A stretch of 64,000 bases of DNA, taken from positions 310,001-374,000 of the forward strand of contig WJXW01000004.1 in the NCBI GenBank assembly GCA_015832175.1, written 5' to 3'. The DNA is from Paraphaeosphaeria minitans (lineage: Eukaryota > Ascomycota > Dothideomycetes > Pleosporales > Didymosphaeriaceae). The notes under the pieces are model-generated. The model had not been told where the DNA came from, ran no database searches, and was given only the letters and a program-made list of their open reading frames with translations. Below are positions 34,442-45,597 of this stretch, piece by piece; position 1 is the first letter of the stretch, and each line of letters starts with the position of its first letter. The translations under genes were made by a program, and so were the position numbers.

Positions 34442-36089
34442 ATGTCTCATACGGGGATCAAGAGTGAGTCCTGATGTTTGTCCCTGTCTGGTGTATCTCG
34501 CTGCATGCTTACACTATTAGATCGTGCTCGTCTCGACAGCCTCCCGGCCGAGATCACCAGGAACATACTATCATGTCTGAAAGAGAATACAGACCTGCTC
34601 TACGATGATCTTTCCGAGATCAATGAGTCGGACTTTCAAGATCGGTTTGCCTTGGTCTCGCGTAACCACCGAAGCGCTTCGCTGGTGAATAGAGCTGTCG
34701 GTCCGTGGGGACAGGACCTACTCTTTCACTCCTCTGTTCTATACCCAAGCCATTCGCTATGGTGGTCTATGCAGCACACACACCGTTTGGCCCTCTTTGC
34801 CCGCACATTGCTCGAACGACGAGATCTTGGCGCTAAAGTTCGACAACTCACTATCTTCGTCCCTGGTCGGACGCGCGCTGGTATAATGAGCTGGGACGCT
34901 GAAGAGGAAGAAGGAACTGTGGTATGTGTGGTGCAGCTGGTAGCGGAGACTATAGATGTCAGTGCTAACATGCAACAGACAACGGTACTGAAACAAGCGG
35001 CGACTTATATTGAAAGCCTCCCGGTCCCCAAGAAGCTTTCTATCAGCTGGGCGAAGAAGCTGTGGAAGAAATACCCTTACTCACTGATTGGCGTTATCCT
35101 GAGTCTGGTGTCAAACGTCAAGAACGTGACTCTTGTGCTAGATACGGAGGTTACCCCAGACGACGGCGTCGAGTTGCTCTGTACCTGCTTTGGGATCCGG
35201 CCAGCCAGTGCTCGTAACCTCGGCCATCTCCAACGGATCGGTGTCTTGAGCTCTGTAGAATCTTTGACAGTTCGTGGACCTTCACCGGCTGCTATGGCTG
35301 GACTAGAGCACTTTCCCGGTATTCGAGACTTGCATCTGAGGCTGGAGTTTCGACCCATTCGTCGTGCAGGTCTCAAACCAGGCTGGCTCAATTCCATCCC
35401 GAACGTGTCCAACTTCCGCAATGTGACCAAGCTTCGACTTGGTAGGTCATCACCCACTACCTGTATGCTCACAATGCTGACATATTTCTCAATTAGACGT
35501 TCAGCTTGTACCCATGTCATTCTTTGCAAGCAATACCACCCCGGAAGAGTATTTCGGGCCGCTGCTTTCCACTTTCGAGAGTCTAAAGCACCTAGATCTC
35601 TCCGACGGACCCAGGGACAATGACCGTGAATACGAAAACATGTCAGCTGCACATATTCTACAGCACTTCAGCAATCCCTTCCAATTGTTGTCTCTGAAAC
35701 TGCCACGCAAGCTCGCTGGCTCAAGGATGTTGACAGCCACCATGAAGGGGTTTGTTAACCTCGGCAGACTGACCGCGCCATTCTGCGCCATCGTCAATAA
35801 AGACTTGGACACTTTCGCGACTCTCCCGGAGTCGCTTCAACATCTCGTGCTCCATGATTCAATTTTTGACACCGTCCCATGCGTAATGGGTCTATTACAG
35901 AAAAAAATGGCTGGAGAAACGTCAACTGAGCTTAGAACGATAGATTTGTGCTTCGCGGCATCCTTCACCAACAATTCCCTGAAGCTCTTGCGAGAAGGAG
36001 AAATGTTCCCGAACCTAGGAACGAAAGCTGCCGCGGCTGGCGTCCGTCTCACTCTAAACAAGGTCGTACCCGACGCGGAACATGAGTAA
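34442..36089 (+). CDS. F-box-type protein with leucine-rich C-terminal part
   Basis: Exons are 34442-34463, 34521-34921, 34979-35441 and 35497-36089, 492 aa. Exon 1 is only 22 nt. The intron at 34922-34978 is a multiple of three (57 nt, GTATGT...GCTAAC...CAG) and could be retained without a stop. Residues 10-40 read ARLDSLPAEITRNILSCLKE, an F-box-like helix pair. The rest has weak leucine-rich periodicity, for example STFESLKHLDLSDGP and LPESLQHLVLHDSIF. F-box proteins recruit substrates to SCF (Skp1-Cullin-F-box) ubiquitin ligases. The target is unknown. Many such F-box/LRR genes vary between strains. Confidence 0.75.
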
Positions 36090-36546
36090 TTGGCCGACGT
36101 TTCGGCTGGAGTCGCTATTTGAAATGATCCTGACTTCTAGATCTTTCATATTGGGTTGGGTATGCGCCATGCATGCGTCGTAGAACAAGTAGTTCTCAGG
36201 TAAAGAATCTTTGAATGCCACACCAGCAGCGCCGTTGGATGGCATCGCCTTGGCAAGACATTTTTAGTAGGGCCAGTCATTCATCGTTGGCAGAGAGCGT
36301 ACCTAGGTATGACTTGAGGATTCTTTGATATGTCCATAGGAACGATGTCTCATGCCTCCGGCAAAAGTGTGTGTACCTGTCCTTGCCCAATCGCGCTTGT
36401 CCTCTTTTGTCGTCTCTTCTTCACGACCATCTCTTTCATATCCCCGCCCCAAACTGGCTCGGGAACAGCGGTCTCTCGGTGGGACTATTTGCAACGATGA
36501 GTTGGAAGATGCATCGTTATGGACCCTAAATTAGGATGCACGCGAC

Positions 36547-36569
36547 TAGGTAGGTAGGTAGGTAGGTAC
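36547..36569. repeat. TAGG tetranucleotide repeat
   Basis: TAGG is repeated five times, followed by TACC. Shorter copies of the same motif are at about 8371-8402, 12893-12902, 56023-56033 and 63768-63780. Confidence 0.9.
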
Positions 36570-36753
36570 CTAAGGCGCCACCAATTGAAAAGGTTTACCT
36601 AGGTACCTAGCGATCTGCAGCTGATCAGAGGCTGACCCCGGCACGACATCAACGGACGCCCAGCGGACCTTAACACATCCGCCATGTTTCCTCTCCCATT
36701 CTATCCGAAATTGTGCGACGCGCGTAGGCTCATATTCGATGCGTCGTGATGGC

Positions 36754-36807
36754 CGAGAGCCTCGCCAATCGTAGATCAGCCGAGAGCCTCGCCAATCGTA
36801 GATCAGC
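36754..36807. repeat. Perfect tandem duplication of 27 bp
   Basis: The unit begins CGAGAGCCTCGCCAATCGTA and occurs twice head to tail, with the first 6 nt of a third copy. The length of 27 would keep a reading frame, but each copy carries a TAG in the frame of the downstream pseudogene. Confidence 0.95.
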
Positions 36808-36813
36808 CGAGAG

Positions 36814-39800
36814 GGTCGGCAGCCAGGGAAAGGGTTTGTGACCATCCATACGCCACCGTTTCTATATGTTCGAGATGACACCGGCAACAAAGTTCCCCTC
36901 TTTTGGGAGCAAGCTAAAGATTTTTCGGTATTAATCGCACCAGGACCGTGTAGATATGGTCCCTAACGCAACCGCTAACACGAGCTACACAGCGGTTCAA
37001 ATTCTACGTCGAGGAGCTGCATGCGCGAATGGAGGACAAATCCTGGATATAAAAGATTCGGAAGGACGAGTTCCTTGTAGCAATTCAGACGACCGACGAA
37101 GTCCGCGTTGTTCTGCCCAGCTTATGGATCGATTTCGTCCGCCCTGCGATGACTGTTCTCATTATATTTTCCTTTGACGAAGCCAAGGCGCCTGTAAAGA
37201 AGACTGGTTTCTCACAGACACAAGAAGAGCCTCGTTTGTATGGTCGTCCTGAGATCGAAGCTGTGAATGTAAATGTCGATGTTGGCGAAAAGAGTGACAA
37301 GATGAGCGAGGATGAATCTTCATCTGGGACTAATTCTTCCGACAACGAGACCTTATTCTCAGCGACGGGGAAGACTCAGGAGATGGTGACTCTGTGTCAT
37401 ATAGCGATGATCAAAACTTGGAAGCACGGTCTGCATCAGAAAATGAGGATCCAAGCTCTGACGCACCTTCTGCCAAGCCAGTAAGTGCTTCTAATTGTGA
37501 CTGTAGTGTATCTATCATCAAAGACAGATCCGCACTGTTGTCCATCCCGTAGGTGAAGGAGGAGATCCGCTCTCTTTCGCTGTGGATACAAGATGGACCG
37601 CAAAGTTTCTATCTTCCTGCAGGGCCGAAGACGGCAGTAAAGAGTATTTGACGAAGACGCTTCGCAACGCTCGCGAGATGGCGACCGAGACGCTTAAGAT
37701 TACCAGAGCCGTAACTACTGCTACAGATAATCGTACAACTTTGGAAGTACATACTCTTCCCGGGCCAGAGAATAGCGCGCTCTCTGGCAGTGTTGGGGTT
37801 CGGTGGTACCATTTGCATGGAGAAGCCCTGGACTGGAGCCAATTTAAAGTAAGATATACATCTCTTTCACTATACTTGACTGACCTGGACACAGACTACT
37901 TGCATGTCGATTCCCGATCTCTCTGAGCGTGCGCGATTCCTAATTCTGAAGACCTTGCACAAAGTCGAGAAGGAGTCCATCAAAGCCTTCCTCGGTGGCT
38001 TATACGTTGATCCCGGGACGGTCGTGCGCGGAGACGAATGCACTCAGCCGGACCCCCTGTCTGTCATCTTCTCTTGTGCACCGTACTTCAAAATTCAGAA
38101 ATCGCATTACAACGGTCCGGATACGAACCGCCTACACCCTTCACGGACTCTGATCCAATCTTACTATCCTTACGAGCCAGTAAGGGACCGAGACGACGAA
38201 CAAGCATACAGAAGCATTGGAAATGCGCGAGAAAGTGATTTGATACACGTTACTGCACTGTGGATGCTTAACGTCGGAAACCAAGCAGTAGTCACTTACG
38301 GCTACGGACCTTTTCAAATGATTTCAACAAATCCATCAAAGTCGTCCAAGAAGATCTCAGGCAGCTTGACGGTGGTCAGCGCAACCCGATAACTTCTGTT
38401 CGAATCACTGTTCGAGATGGGCGTATATTATTATACTCCTCTAGAGAATTTGGAACCTTCTTCCAGGTAGAACAAAGGATAAAGGAGCTGCGGTGTTTCA
38501 GTCGCGACTCGTGGCCCACGAAAGATTCCCAATTGCTTCTGCAACAGGGGGAAATACAGATTAAAGCTACACCGGCAAATTGGCCAGCTATGATTCGCCA
38601 ACGGCAGGCTCTTTTTCTCGACGTAGCCTACGGCGCTAAGCAAGGACGAGATGAGTGTGGGCGTTAGGGCCATGGACGAAAAATACGCGACCAAATGTCT
38701 CGAGAAAATGGAACATGCAATGCTGAATATAACTTTAGCCGGGTATGCGGATGGCCCGGTTCAGCAAACCTTCACTTCGACGAAGTACTACGAATCGTTG
38801 CACGAAAATACCTTCGAAAACGTAGAGAGTTTAATATTTGCACAAGTACACAAAACGGACTCAGGTTCTACTCAAGCTCAACGCACGCACCACCAGATTC
38901 TCGTTCGCGGTCAGTCGCCGAAGCTCCCCAGCAAAGCTCACGTTCTTGCCCAAGTTATGCATCATACTCTGGGCTTATTCGTCAAAGACGTCAACGAGGC
39001 TGTCCTGATGCGGGAAGTCTGGGGAGCGGTTGCCAACATTGCGGCAGTTGTGGAGAATCTTTCAATTCATCAAGGGTATGATCCAGATTCCAAAGAATAT
39101 ACCGATCCTGGCTGGAAAACACCAAAGACTAAGACACGCGCCTGGAGAATTCGTACGCCGGATTCAACTTACACATATGCAAATTGACATACTGCAAAAT
39201 TACATCTACCACTTCCAGAGGACGATAAAGACTTCGGGGCTACGCTGAAAAGATGCAGGCGATGCGCCTGCGAGAAACCCTTCCATGAGCCCGATGCAGC
39301 TCTAGAACATCTACAAAAGCATGCTGAAGCCGAAGCCAGTATATCAGGAGGACCCGCTTCTAACTCTTTCATTAAATTGAAAGACTGGATCCGAAATGAC
39401 GACTAAGCTTTGCTCGAATCCACCATGGCCGGCGCCGGCGCCGGCGCAATCTTGGACCGCGCCATTGAGGAAGCGCGGAAGATATACGAGGAGCTCAAAG
39501 AGCTTGCCGATGGCGTGCGCAACGAGAAAGGCGATCTGTCCGATCTCTACTCGTTCCCGCGCAAGCTGCTCGAAGCACTTCATCGCCTTATTGTATTCTA
39601 CTTTGCCGTTGAGCGGAGCCTACACTTTACAGAAGAGTGTTTTCAATGAGACCAAAAAAGGAGGATATCAAGACTATCCGTACACTGATGCAGGCCTCGA
39701 GATTCTGAACGGCTTCCGCGAGAGTGCAAAGTCGTTTGTGCTCCAAGCACGAGAAGAGCTGTGCGACATGGTACGCTCGACCACGCCGAACGATACCATG

Positions 39801-41063
39801 GAGAGATTGTCGTGGGGTGCCGATTCTATCTCAAAAACCCAACTCGTAACCATCTACTTAACCGTCCTCGACGATGCCACCTACCCAGCCGACCTTCCCT
39901 CCCGCCGTCATCTCTATCCTTACGAACGCCTCCTCCTAAACTCCTGCCTCGATAACCTCGCCCTCAACCGCGAAGAAAACGACGATCAAATTCGCCGCTG
40001 CGGGCCCCTCTCCAATAACACCAAGCAAAGCGCCGAAATTAACGAAGACCACGGTAAATTTATCCTGGTCTTCACCGTAATGACAGTCATCTTCCTCCCG
40101 CTCTCCTTTGTGACGTCTTACCTCGGTATGAACACCAGCGACATCAGAGACATGGAAAACAAGCAGTCGCTGTTTTGGGAGATTGCGCTTCCACTCACAG
40201 CCGGCATCATGGCGATTATGCTGGCAATAGCGTATAATGGTGATGAGATTCGCGACTATGCGGATTCCCTGTACCGCGCTGTGACCGGGAGGCAAGGCCG
40301 CCGATTGTCTGCGCGCAGGATCAGCGTACTGCAGAGAAAGCGCGCAGCGAAGGGGTCAGCGGACTCGGCAACTCCCCTAATTATGGCTGATGACGCGGAG
40401 TACCTTGCGCCGCAGGTACGACCAGACTACGAGGCCATGCATAACAACGCATGGGACCGAACCAGGAAGACCATGCAAACCCATGTCATTATCAATAACG
40501 CACAATATCGCGAAGAATTCGACTTCCTACCCCAGACCCGCCTCGCCCGGTCCTCCCGCATAACTGCATTGGAAAGAAGGGCATTTCCCGAAGCCGTACC
40601 ATATGCAGAGCCTATATCCTACACCGAGTCTCCCTTCGAACACTCTGTACCACCACTCAAAATATTCACCCGCACCCCAATGTCCCAGAAGTTGGTGTTA
40701 CAAAACTCTTATTCACGCCACGACCGCACACCACCACCACCACCACCACCACCGTCATCACCGCCACCATCACCACCGCCGCCGCCACCGCCACCGCGCG
40801 AGCAACTCACCTTTATCCGCATCCACAAAAAGCATATCGTTCCCTCCGTGCTGAACGCCGCGCATTTGCCGTGGGCTTACGATGATATGGACCCGGAGTA
40901 CATTATCATACGGCGGAACCTGCAGCAGTGGGAGACGGATAAGCTATTTGAGCAGAGCAAGGATGTGATAGAGGGGTGGAGAAAGAGTGATGCAAGGGCG
41001 ATTGGGGGGTATGGAGGTGCGAGAGTCGGGAGTGAGTATGTGTGGACGAGCAAGAAAGAATAG
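36814..41063 (+). pseudogene. CorA-like Mg2+ transporter-type protein, multiply frameshifted
   Basis: Consecutive blocks in changing frames match one long fungal CorA-like protein. They begin FVTIHTPPFLYVRDDTGN and VPLFWEQAKDFSVLIAPGP near 36835-36950, then VLPSLWIDFVRPAMTVLI near 37110-37165. Next come SIPDLSERARFLIL and GTVVRGDE (37904 on), SIKVVQEDLRQLD (38330 on), MDEKYATKCLEKMEHAML (38670 on) and LKRCRRCACEKPFHEP (39246 on). KIYEELKELADGV follows near 39480. The intact C-terminal part holds FTVMTVIFLPLSFVTSYLGM plus N (the CorA GMN motif) and a second membrane helix, then a Pro-rich tail. Breaks: TAA at 37050 and about 39404; frame changes near 37365, 37628, 38315, 38640, 39190 and 39640. 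The segment before VLDDATYPADLPSRR also seems deleted. An uninterrupted 555-codon frame (39396-41063) could still give a truncated membrane protein. Confidence 0.72.
40727..40797. repeat. CCA/CCG trinucleotide repeat (poly-Pro)
   Basis: A run of CCA, CCG and TCA-type triplets encodes Pro-rich low complexity within the last open frame of the CorA-like pseudogene. Confidence 0.85.
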
Positions 41064-42167
41064 AGGCGGAGGCCTAGGAGGGTGTGGAAACATGATGACG
41101 ATGAGATGTGAGGAGTGTGCTGGGATGCAGGGTATGCGAGTTTGGTAATGGAGTAATGTGCATAGGGGATTGCGATGGAGGACCAGCCTAGATGCAAATA
41201 CAAGCTAATACCATAAGAAAACTGTCTTGGGAGACTTTTGCTACACTTGCCCACTTACATGGGTGAACCAACGCCCGATCTTTCATCAACGCTACAAGCA
41301 TTTCTCGCAACTTTATGATCATATTGTTGAAAGTAGTGAGTTGAGTGTAAGAGTGATGGATTTTCTATGGGAGCGATAACGCGTAGGTATACACAGCCTA
41401 GCGGGACATCTGCCTCATACCCAAGGTACCTCAATAACACATACGAGCGCCCACCCCATGATTACTGAATGAAAGAAGCAGAAAGATGAATACACGCGTA
41501 CTTGCATTTTAGCACTACGAACATGTTGTTATGGACTGCATAGGAGGGCAAGACTAAAAGAACAGAACCAGTGAAGATGCAGAACTGGACAACGTGCGCA
41601 CGAGATAAGGGAGTCTGTAAATCTACTCTTGTGTATATAAGTGTCGGCTTCCCTTGGCATAGGTCCATATGATGACAGAAATCGTTTATGTGAAGGCGGA
41701 CAATTGCATTCTATATTTGCAACAATTTAAGCAGAGTCTATCACATACGACCATAGGACACTGAAAACTAGGCTTCCCGTCCGCTCAGCCATATATAAGC
41801 AGTGTACCGGCGGATCAGTAGTTGCGTGGGTGACCAGCAGCGAATCCCCGCTGTTGTATGTTTTAGTTTTTGCGTATGTTTGTGTTTTTGCTGCGAGGTG
41901 AAAATGCCCAGCAAATCTTTCCGTAAACCTGCTCTGAAAATGCCTTTTGGCAAGCTTGGGAAAGTGCACATTGTAATTTAGGAATAAGATTTTGGATACA
42001 CAGATTCTGCAGGGCTGCCCAACCCATTACCTAACGTGAGATAAGAATCTACCTCAGCAGACTCTCTCGTAATAGCGTAGTCATACCAATAAAGCTCCTT
42101 GCATGTCCTAAAAAAGACAGCCTGCTCTATATCCCTCTCACGCGCCAGCCCAACGCTCTGGAATCTG
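41064..42167. other. Intergenic, no gene seen
   Basis: There is no supported frame or repeat. The stretch separates the CorA-like pseudogene from the tRNA pair. Confidence 0.55.
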
Positions 42168-42177
42168 AAAAAAAAAA
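42168..42177 (-). terminator. Pol III T10 terminator
   Basis: A run of 10 A on the plus strand (10 T on the transcribed strand sense) lies 14 nt beyond the tRNA-Glu 3' end. No T run of four or more lies between the two tRNA genes upstream. Confidence 0.85.
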
Positions 42178-42191
42178 CACACACAATGATG

Positions 42192-42288
42192 TTCCGACAC
42201 CGGGAATCGAACCCGGGCCACATCGGCACATGTTCCAATTGCTTGGAGAGATGAGAGCGATGTATCCTAGCCACTAGACCATATCGGA
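42192..42288 (-). tRNA. tRNA-Glu (CTC) with 25-nt intron
   Basis: The minus strand starts TCCGATATGGTCTAGTGGCT and ends in CCGGGTTCGATTCCCGGTG plus TCGGAA. The acceptor stem TCCGATA/TGTCGGA, anticodon stem CATCG/CGATG and T arm all pair. The loop CTCTCA-C has anticodon CTC, and a 25-nt intron sits after position 37, the canonical place. The mature length is 72 nt without CCA. It lies 19 nt downstream of tRNA-Ile in the direction of transcription. Confidence 0.95.
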
Positions 42289-42307
42289 TGTGAATAGTGT
42301 GGTTTGG

Positions 42308-42395
42308 TGGTCACTATGGGGGTCGAACCCACGACCTTGGCGTTAACTCATAGGAGATATTAGCACCACGCTCTAACCAACTGAGCTAAGCGACC
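42308..42395 (-). tRNA. tRNA-Ile (AAT) with 14-nt intron
   Basis: The minus strand starts GGTCGCTTAGCTCAGTTGGT and ends GTGGGTTCGACCCCCAT plus AGTGACCA. The acceptor stem GGTCGCT/AGTGACC and anticodon stem TGGTG/CGCCA pair. The loop CTAATAA carries AAT, with a 14-nt intron after position 37. The mature length is 74 nt. The A box (TAGCTCAGTTGG) and B box (GGTTCGACC) are both strong. Confidence 0.95.
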
Positions 42396-43290
42396 GTTGA
42401 TGATTGGTTGATTGATGAAGATATTGTGAATTTTGCGCAATATAGAGAGACAATGCAACAGAAAATTGGGGAAAAAAAGGAAAAGCAGATAAGTAGAAAA
42501 GTAGAGCCCAATGCAGAGCAGACCTGGGCGCTGATGGAGGGAAGAAAAAAAATTCTGCTGGCGATGCGGCGAGTGGAACCGTGGAAAAAGCGGCCGACCC
42601 GCCCAACTCATCACCGCCGCGAAATCTAACGAACCAGCGCTACACTGTCGCAGCTGCAAGTACATTGCAATGGCAATTCTAGAAGCTCTACAATATTGTC
42701 TACATGCATCTTGCGTGCGGATGGCTTTGCAAGCCCCTTCATCCTTCCAACGATGGGTAGCGAAATCCTTCCCTGCACGCAACGCTCTCCACATCACTCG
42801 TACAGCTGCACAGAAACACGGCACCTGACCATTGATACAATGCAGACTTGTATAAAGCTAAACGATAATTCATCACCAGGTATTACAAATCTAGTTTCAA
42901 CTCGACTGCGCACTTCACTACTACACGAAAAAAAAAAATGACCACAAGCCCCTCTCACTCAACGCAACAAGCCGCCAGGGCCGTCAGTGCAAGGCCCACG
43001 AGCCACAATGCTCGAGTCGTAAGTCGTAGAAATTCATGAATGCCCGCTCGAAGGCGAGCGATCGCTGAAGCGCTGGAAACGGACTCGAAAGTTGATAACA
43101 AAGGAAGCCGAATCGGAAACTAGGAGATGCCTGTCGCAGTGGCTGATGTGGCGGGTAAGTGGTGGTGTAGACATAGAAAAGGGGTATGTACAGGGGACAG
43201 GGATGCGGAGTGGCGAGTGTGTGAGTGAAGCGGTGAAAAGTATCAACAGGGAAGCAGTGTGGGGCGGGTGGGTATCGGCGGGCGACGTGG
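42396..43290. other. Intergenic, no gene seen
   Basis: Short overlapping frames only, on both strands. The right part is the 3' flank of the minus-strand PH gene. Confidence 0.55.
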
Positions 43291-44589
43291 CTATCTTATC
43301 ATCAGGTTTAATGGTGTTGCGGGAGTTTTGTTTTTCTGGGCAGGTTGTTGTGCGCTGGTCGACGTCCTGGGAGGTTGGGTGTTCGCTGTCGCTTGCAGCA
43401 TGCGCTGTTGTTCCGCCTCCTTCCTCTTGATCAGCAAGCTCTTGAACGCGCCCAGCCATTTCGACAGGGCATTCTCGTCGGGCGCGCTGAAGCGGAAGTT
43501 CTTTTCCTCGGAGATGACCTGGAAGCAGTGCTGCTTGCTGCTGGACGGCGGATCGATGTCGACGGCGTCTATAATGCTCGAGAACGGGATGATGAGGTTG
43601 GCAGAATACTCTTCTTCATTCTTGTAGAGCCCCAGCGCCTTTGGGCGAAGCACCACCCATACCTTCTTCCACTGGCGCACGCCGCCCTTTGATTTGAGCA
43701 CGTACAGCCAGCCGTGATAGATGACTCGTTCGTTGTCGGGCAGCGTGCCAATGTTGCTCTGTTGACTGGTGTTGTGGAGTTGCTGCTCCTTTGGCCGCGG
43801 GAGTGAATTGGTAGAATCGTGGAATTTGACATGCACAGGTCCGCCCGTGTCTGAGAAGTCGGACATGGACCCGTATTCGTTGCCCGAGTATTGAAGGGTA
43901 TGCGAGGGCCGCCGTGCGCTGTGCATATTCTCAGGTGCCACCGAGCTCGTGGGCCGCTCCATCTCGGATGAGCTTGATCCAATGATCTCTCGCTTGGACC
44001 TGTCGAAGCCGCTGAATGTCTTCTTGCCACTCGGGCTCATGACGACCATCTCCTCCTCGTCCTGGTCTATGCGCGCCTCCGCCCGGATCAGGTCAACCCA
44101 TTCCTGTGCCTCCTTTTCCGTGGTAGCGCCGAAGTGGTAGTTGCGCGCGGGCGAGAAGACGCCGAAAACATGCTGGATCTTTTTCTTCGAGTCTTTCTGG
44201 CGTGCGACGGCCGTGATTTCGGAGAGGGTGATTTGGTGGCGCAGCTTGGTCTCGTCCTTGTCGCGGTAGATGGAGAGCAGGTTCGGGCGGAGGACAATGT
44301 AGACGGGTTTCCAATGCTAGGATGAGTGTCAACACGGGTGCGAACAGGAGGCCGACGGGGCGCATACCTTGGTCTTGCGGGTGCGCTTCATGATGGTGCC
44401 CGACTTGACGACGCGGTCAAATTCGAAGCTTCCGTTCTGGTTTACTGGAGACATGACGCCGGCGTTATTTGCTCGCAGGGCCTCGCAACGCGGCTGGTGC
44501 GCGGTAGTTTCGAGCTTCATCGACGGCTGAGGGATGTTGATAGACTTGGTGGGTGTTTTGAGATTGGTCTCGGTCATTATGACTGCCAT
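43291..44589 (-). CDS. Tandem PH-domain protein, Opy1-like
   Basis: Exons are 44589-44368 and 44316-43291, 415 aa; the intron is AAG|GTATGC...CCTAG in phase 0. The frame has ATGs at 44589 and 44577; the first is used. PH domain 1 (about residues 58-160) runs from VVKSGTIMKRTRKTKHWKPV to the closing tryptophan helix EKEAQEWVDLIRAEA. PH domain 2 (about 255-365) runs from YHGWLYVLKSKGGVRQWKKV to ENALSKWLGAFKSLL. The linker is Ser-rich and the C-terminal tail Gln/Thr/Pro-rich. Two PH domains without other modules recall yeast Opy1, a phosphoinositide sensor that restrains PI4P 5-kinase. A membrane-associated regulator is likely; the exact orthology is inferred. Confidence 0.85.
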
Positions 44590-45597
44590 GTTCGGATGCA
44601 CTGCATCCACGGGCGGTCAGTGGTGTCAGTGGCGTGGGCGAGGCGTGAAGGGGGGTTTGGCCTGCGAACGGCGGTATGTTTGGGGATGTCCGCTATGATT
44701 CTGGGTTAGTGCTATAGCAGGGAGATCGACAGCAATCACAAGCTAGGCGAGCGGCAGGGGCCATGCGAGGATGAAGCTTGGTTGGCCATCAGGCGAGAGC
44801 ATGGACAGCAGCAGCATGCGGAAATGCACAGGTGCCGCAGAAAAGCAACACCTGTTCCAGCGGGTGCTCGAGGAGAACCGTTGACGCGTCGATGCAAAGG
44901 CACAGCCTAGCTCCCGGTGGCAGCAATCCATGTGATCATGGGCATGCCAAGAGGTGGCATCGCCTACCCGAAAAGTAGCCAGCAGGGGAAATTCACCTAG
45001 AATAAGACTCTAGATAGTCTTAGCATTACTTAGTTACGTTTCCGAGCTCTTACTTGCTTCAAATTCTGTTTTTCGTTTTCGTAATTTCAAATTAAAAATA
45101 AGTTCAATATAGAATTAGAATTACTATAGTTTTAGAATTTACTACTATAAATTTGTTAAGATAAAGTATAAAGTAATTAAGCAAAAGAAATTCGTTTTTC
45201 TAAGTGAGGACCTAAAGATTTGATGCTATCTAGTTATAGTTAACCTTTCGGCGCGGTCATGGTCAGGTTACCTGCCACCCACTAGCTCCCGCGTTCGATC
45301 GGCGCTGACGTAGGCCTGCACCGCACAACCGGCGCATAGTCATTATGAGTAGTGGGGTCGACGTTACAAAATTCCATTTCCCACGGTACAAAGCCACCCG
45401 CAAACCGCGTTCAACAGCAGTCGATCACCAGGTCCCGCACATCGTCCCTGGTGATCTTGTTTTTGTTTGACGCCCGCGCGACAGTTCCATCGCTTGCGCT
45501 GAAACACTCTTCCCACGCGAGAACCCACTGCCGCCCGATAGGTACACCCCGCCCACACTGCGCGGCAAGATTATTCTAGACCACCCGTTCCGCAAAC
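44590..45597. other. Intergenic with an AT-rich island
   Basis: The left part is the promoter of the PH gene and the right part that of efl1. Between them, 45000-45240 is strongly AT-rich and contains no frame, unlike everything around it. Confidence 0.6.

Larger units (their letters stand above)
36090..36813. other. Intergenic with TAGG repeat and 27-bp duplication
   Basis: This holds a (TAGG) microsatellite at 36547-36569 and a perfect 27-bp tandem duplication at 36754-36807. No independent gene is seen. The right end may be the broken 5' part of the CorA-like pseudogene. Confidence 0.5.

Noticed and set aside
39396..41063. Complete 555-codon CDS with its own ATG
   Set aside because: Its first 80 or so codons are out of frame with the conserved KIYEELKELADGV region that the same DNA encodes in another frame, so this is the tail of a broken longer gene rather than a normal start.
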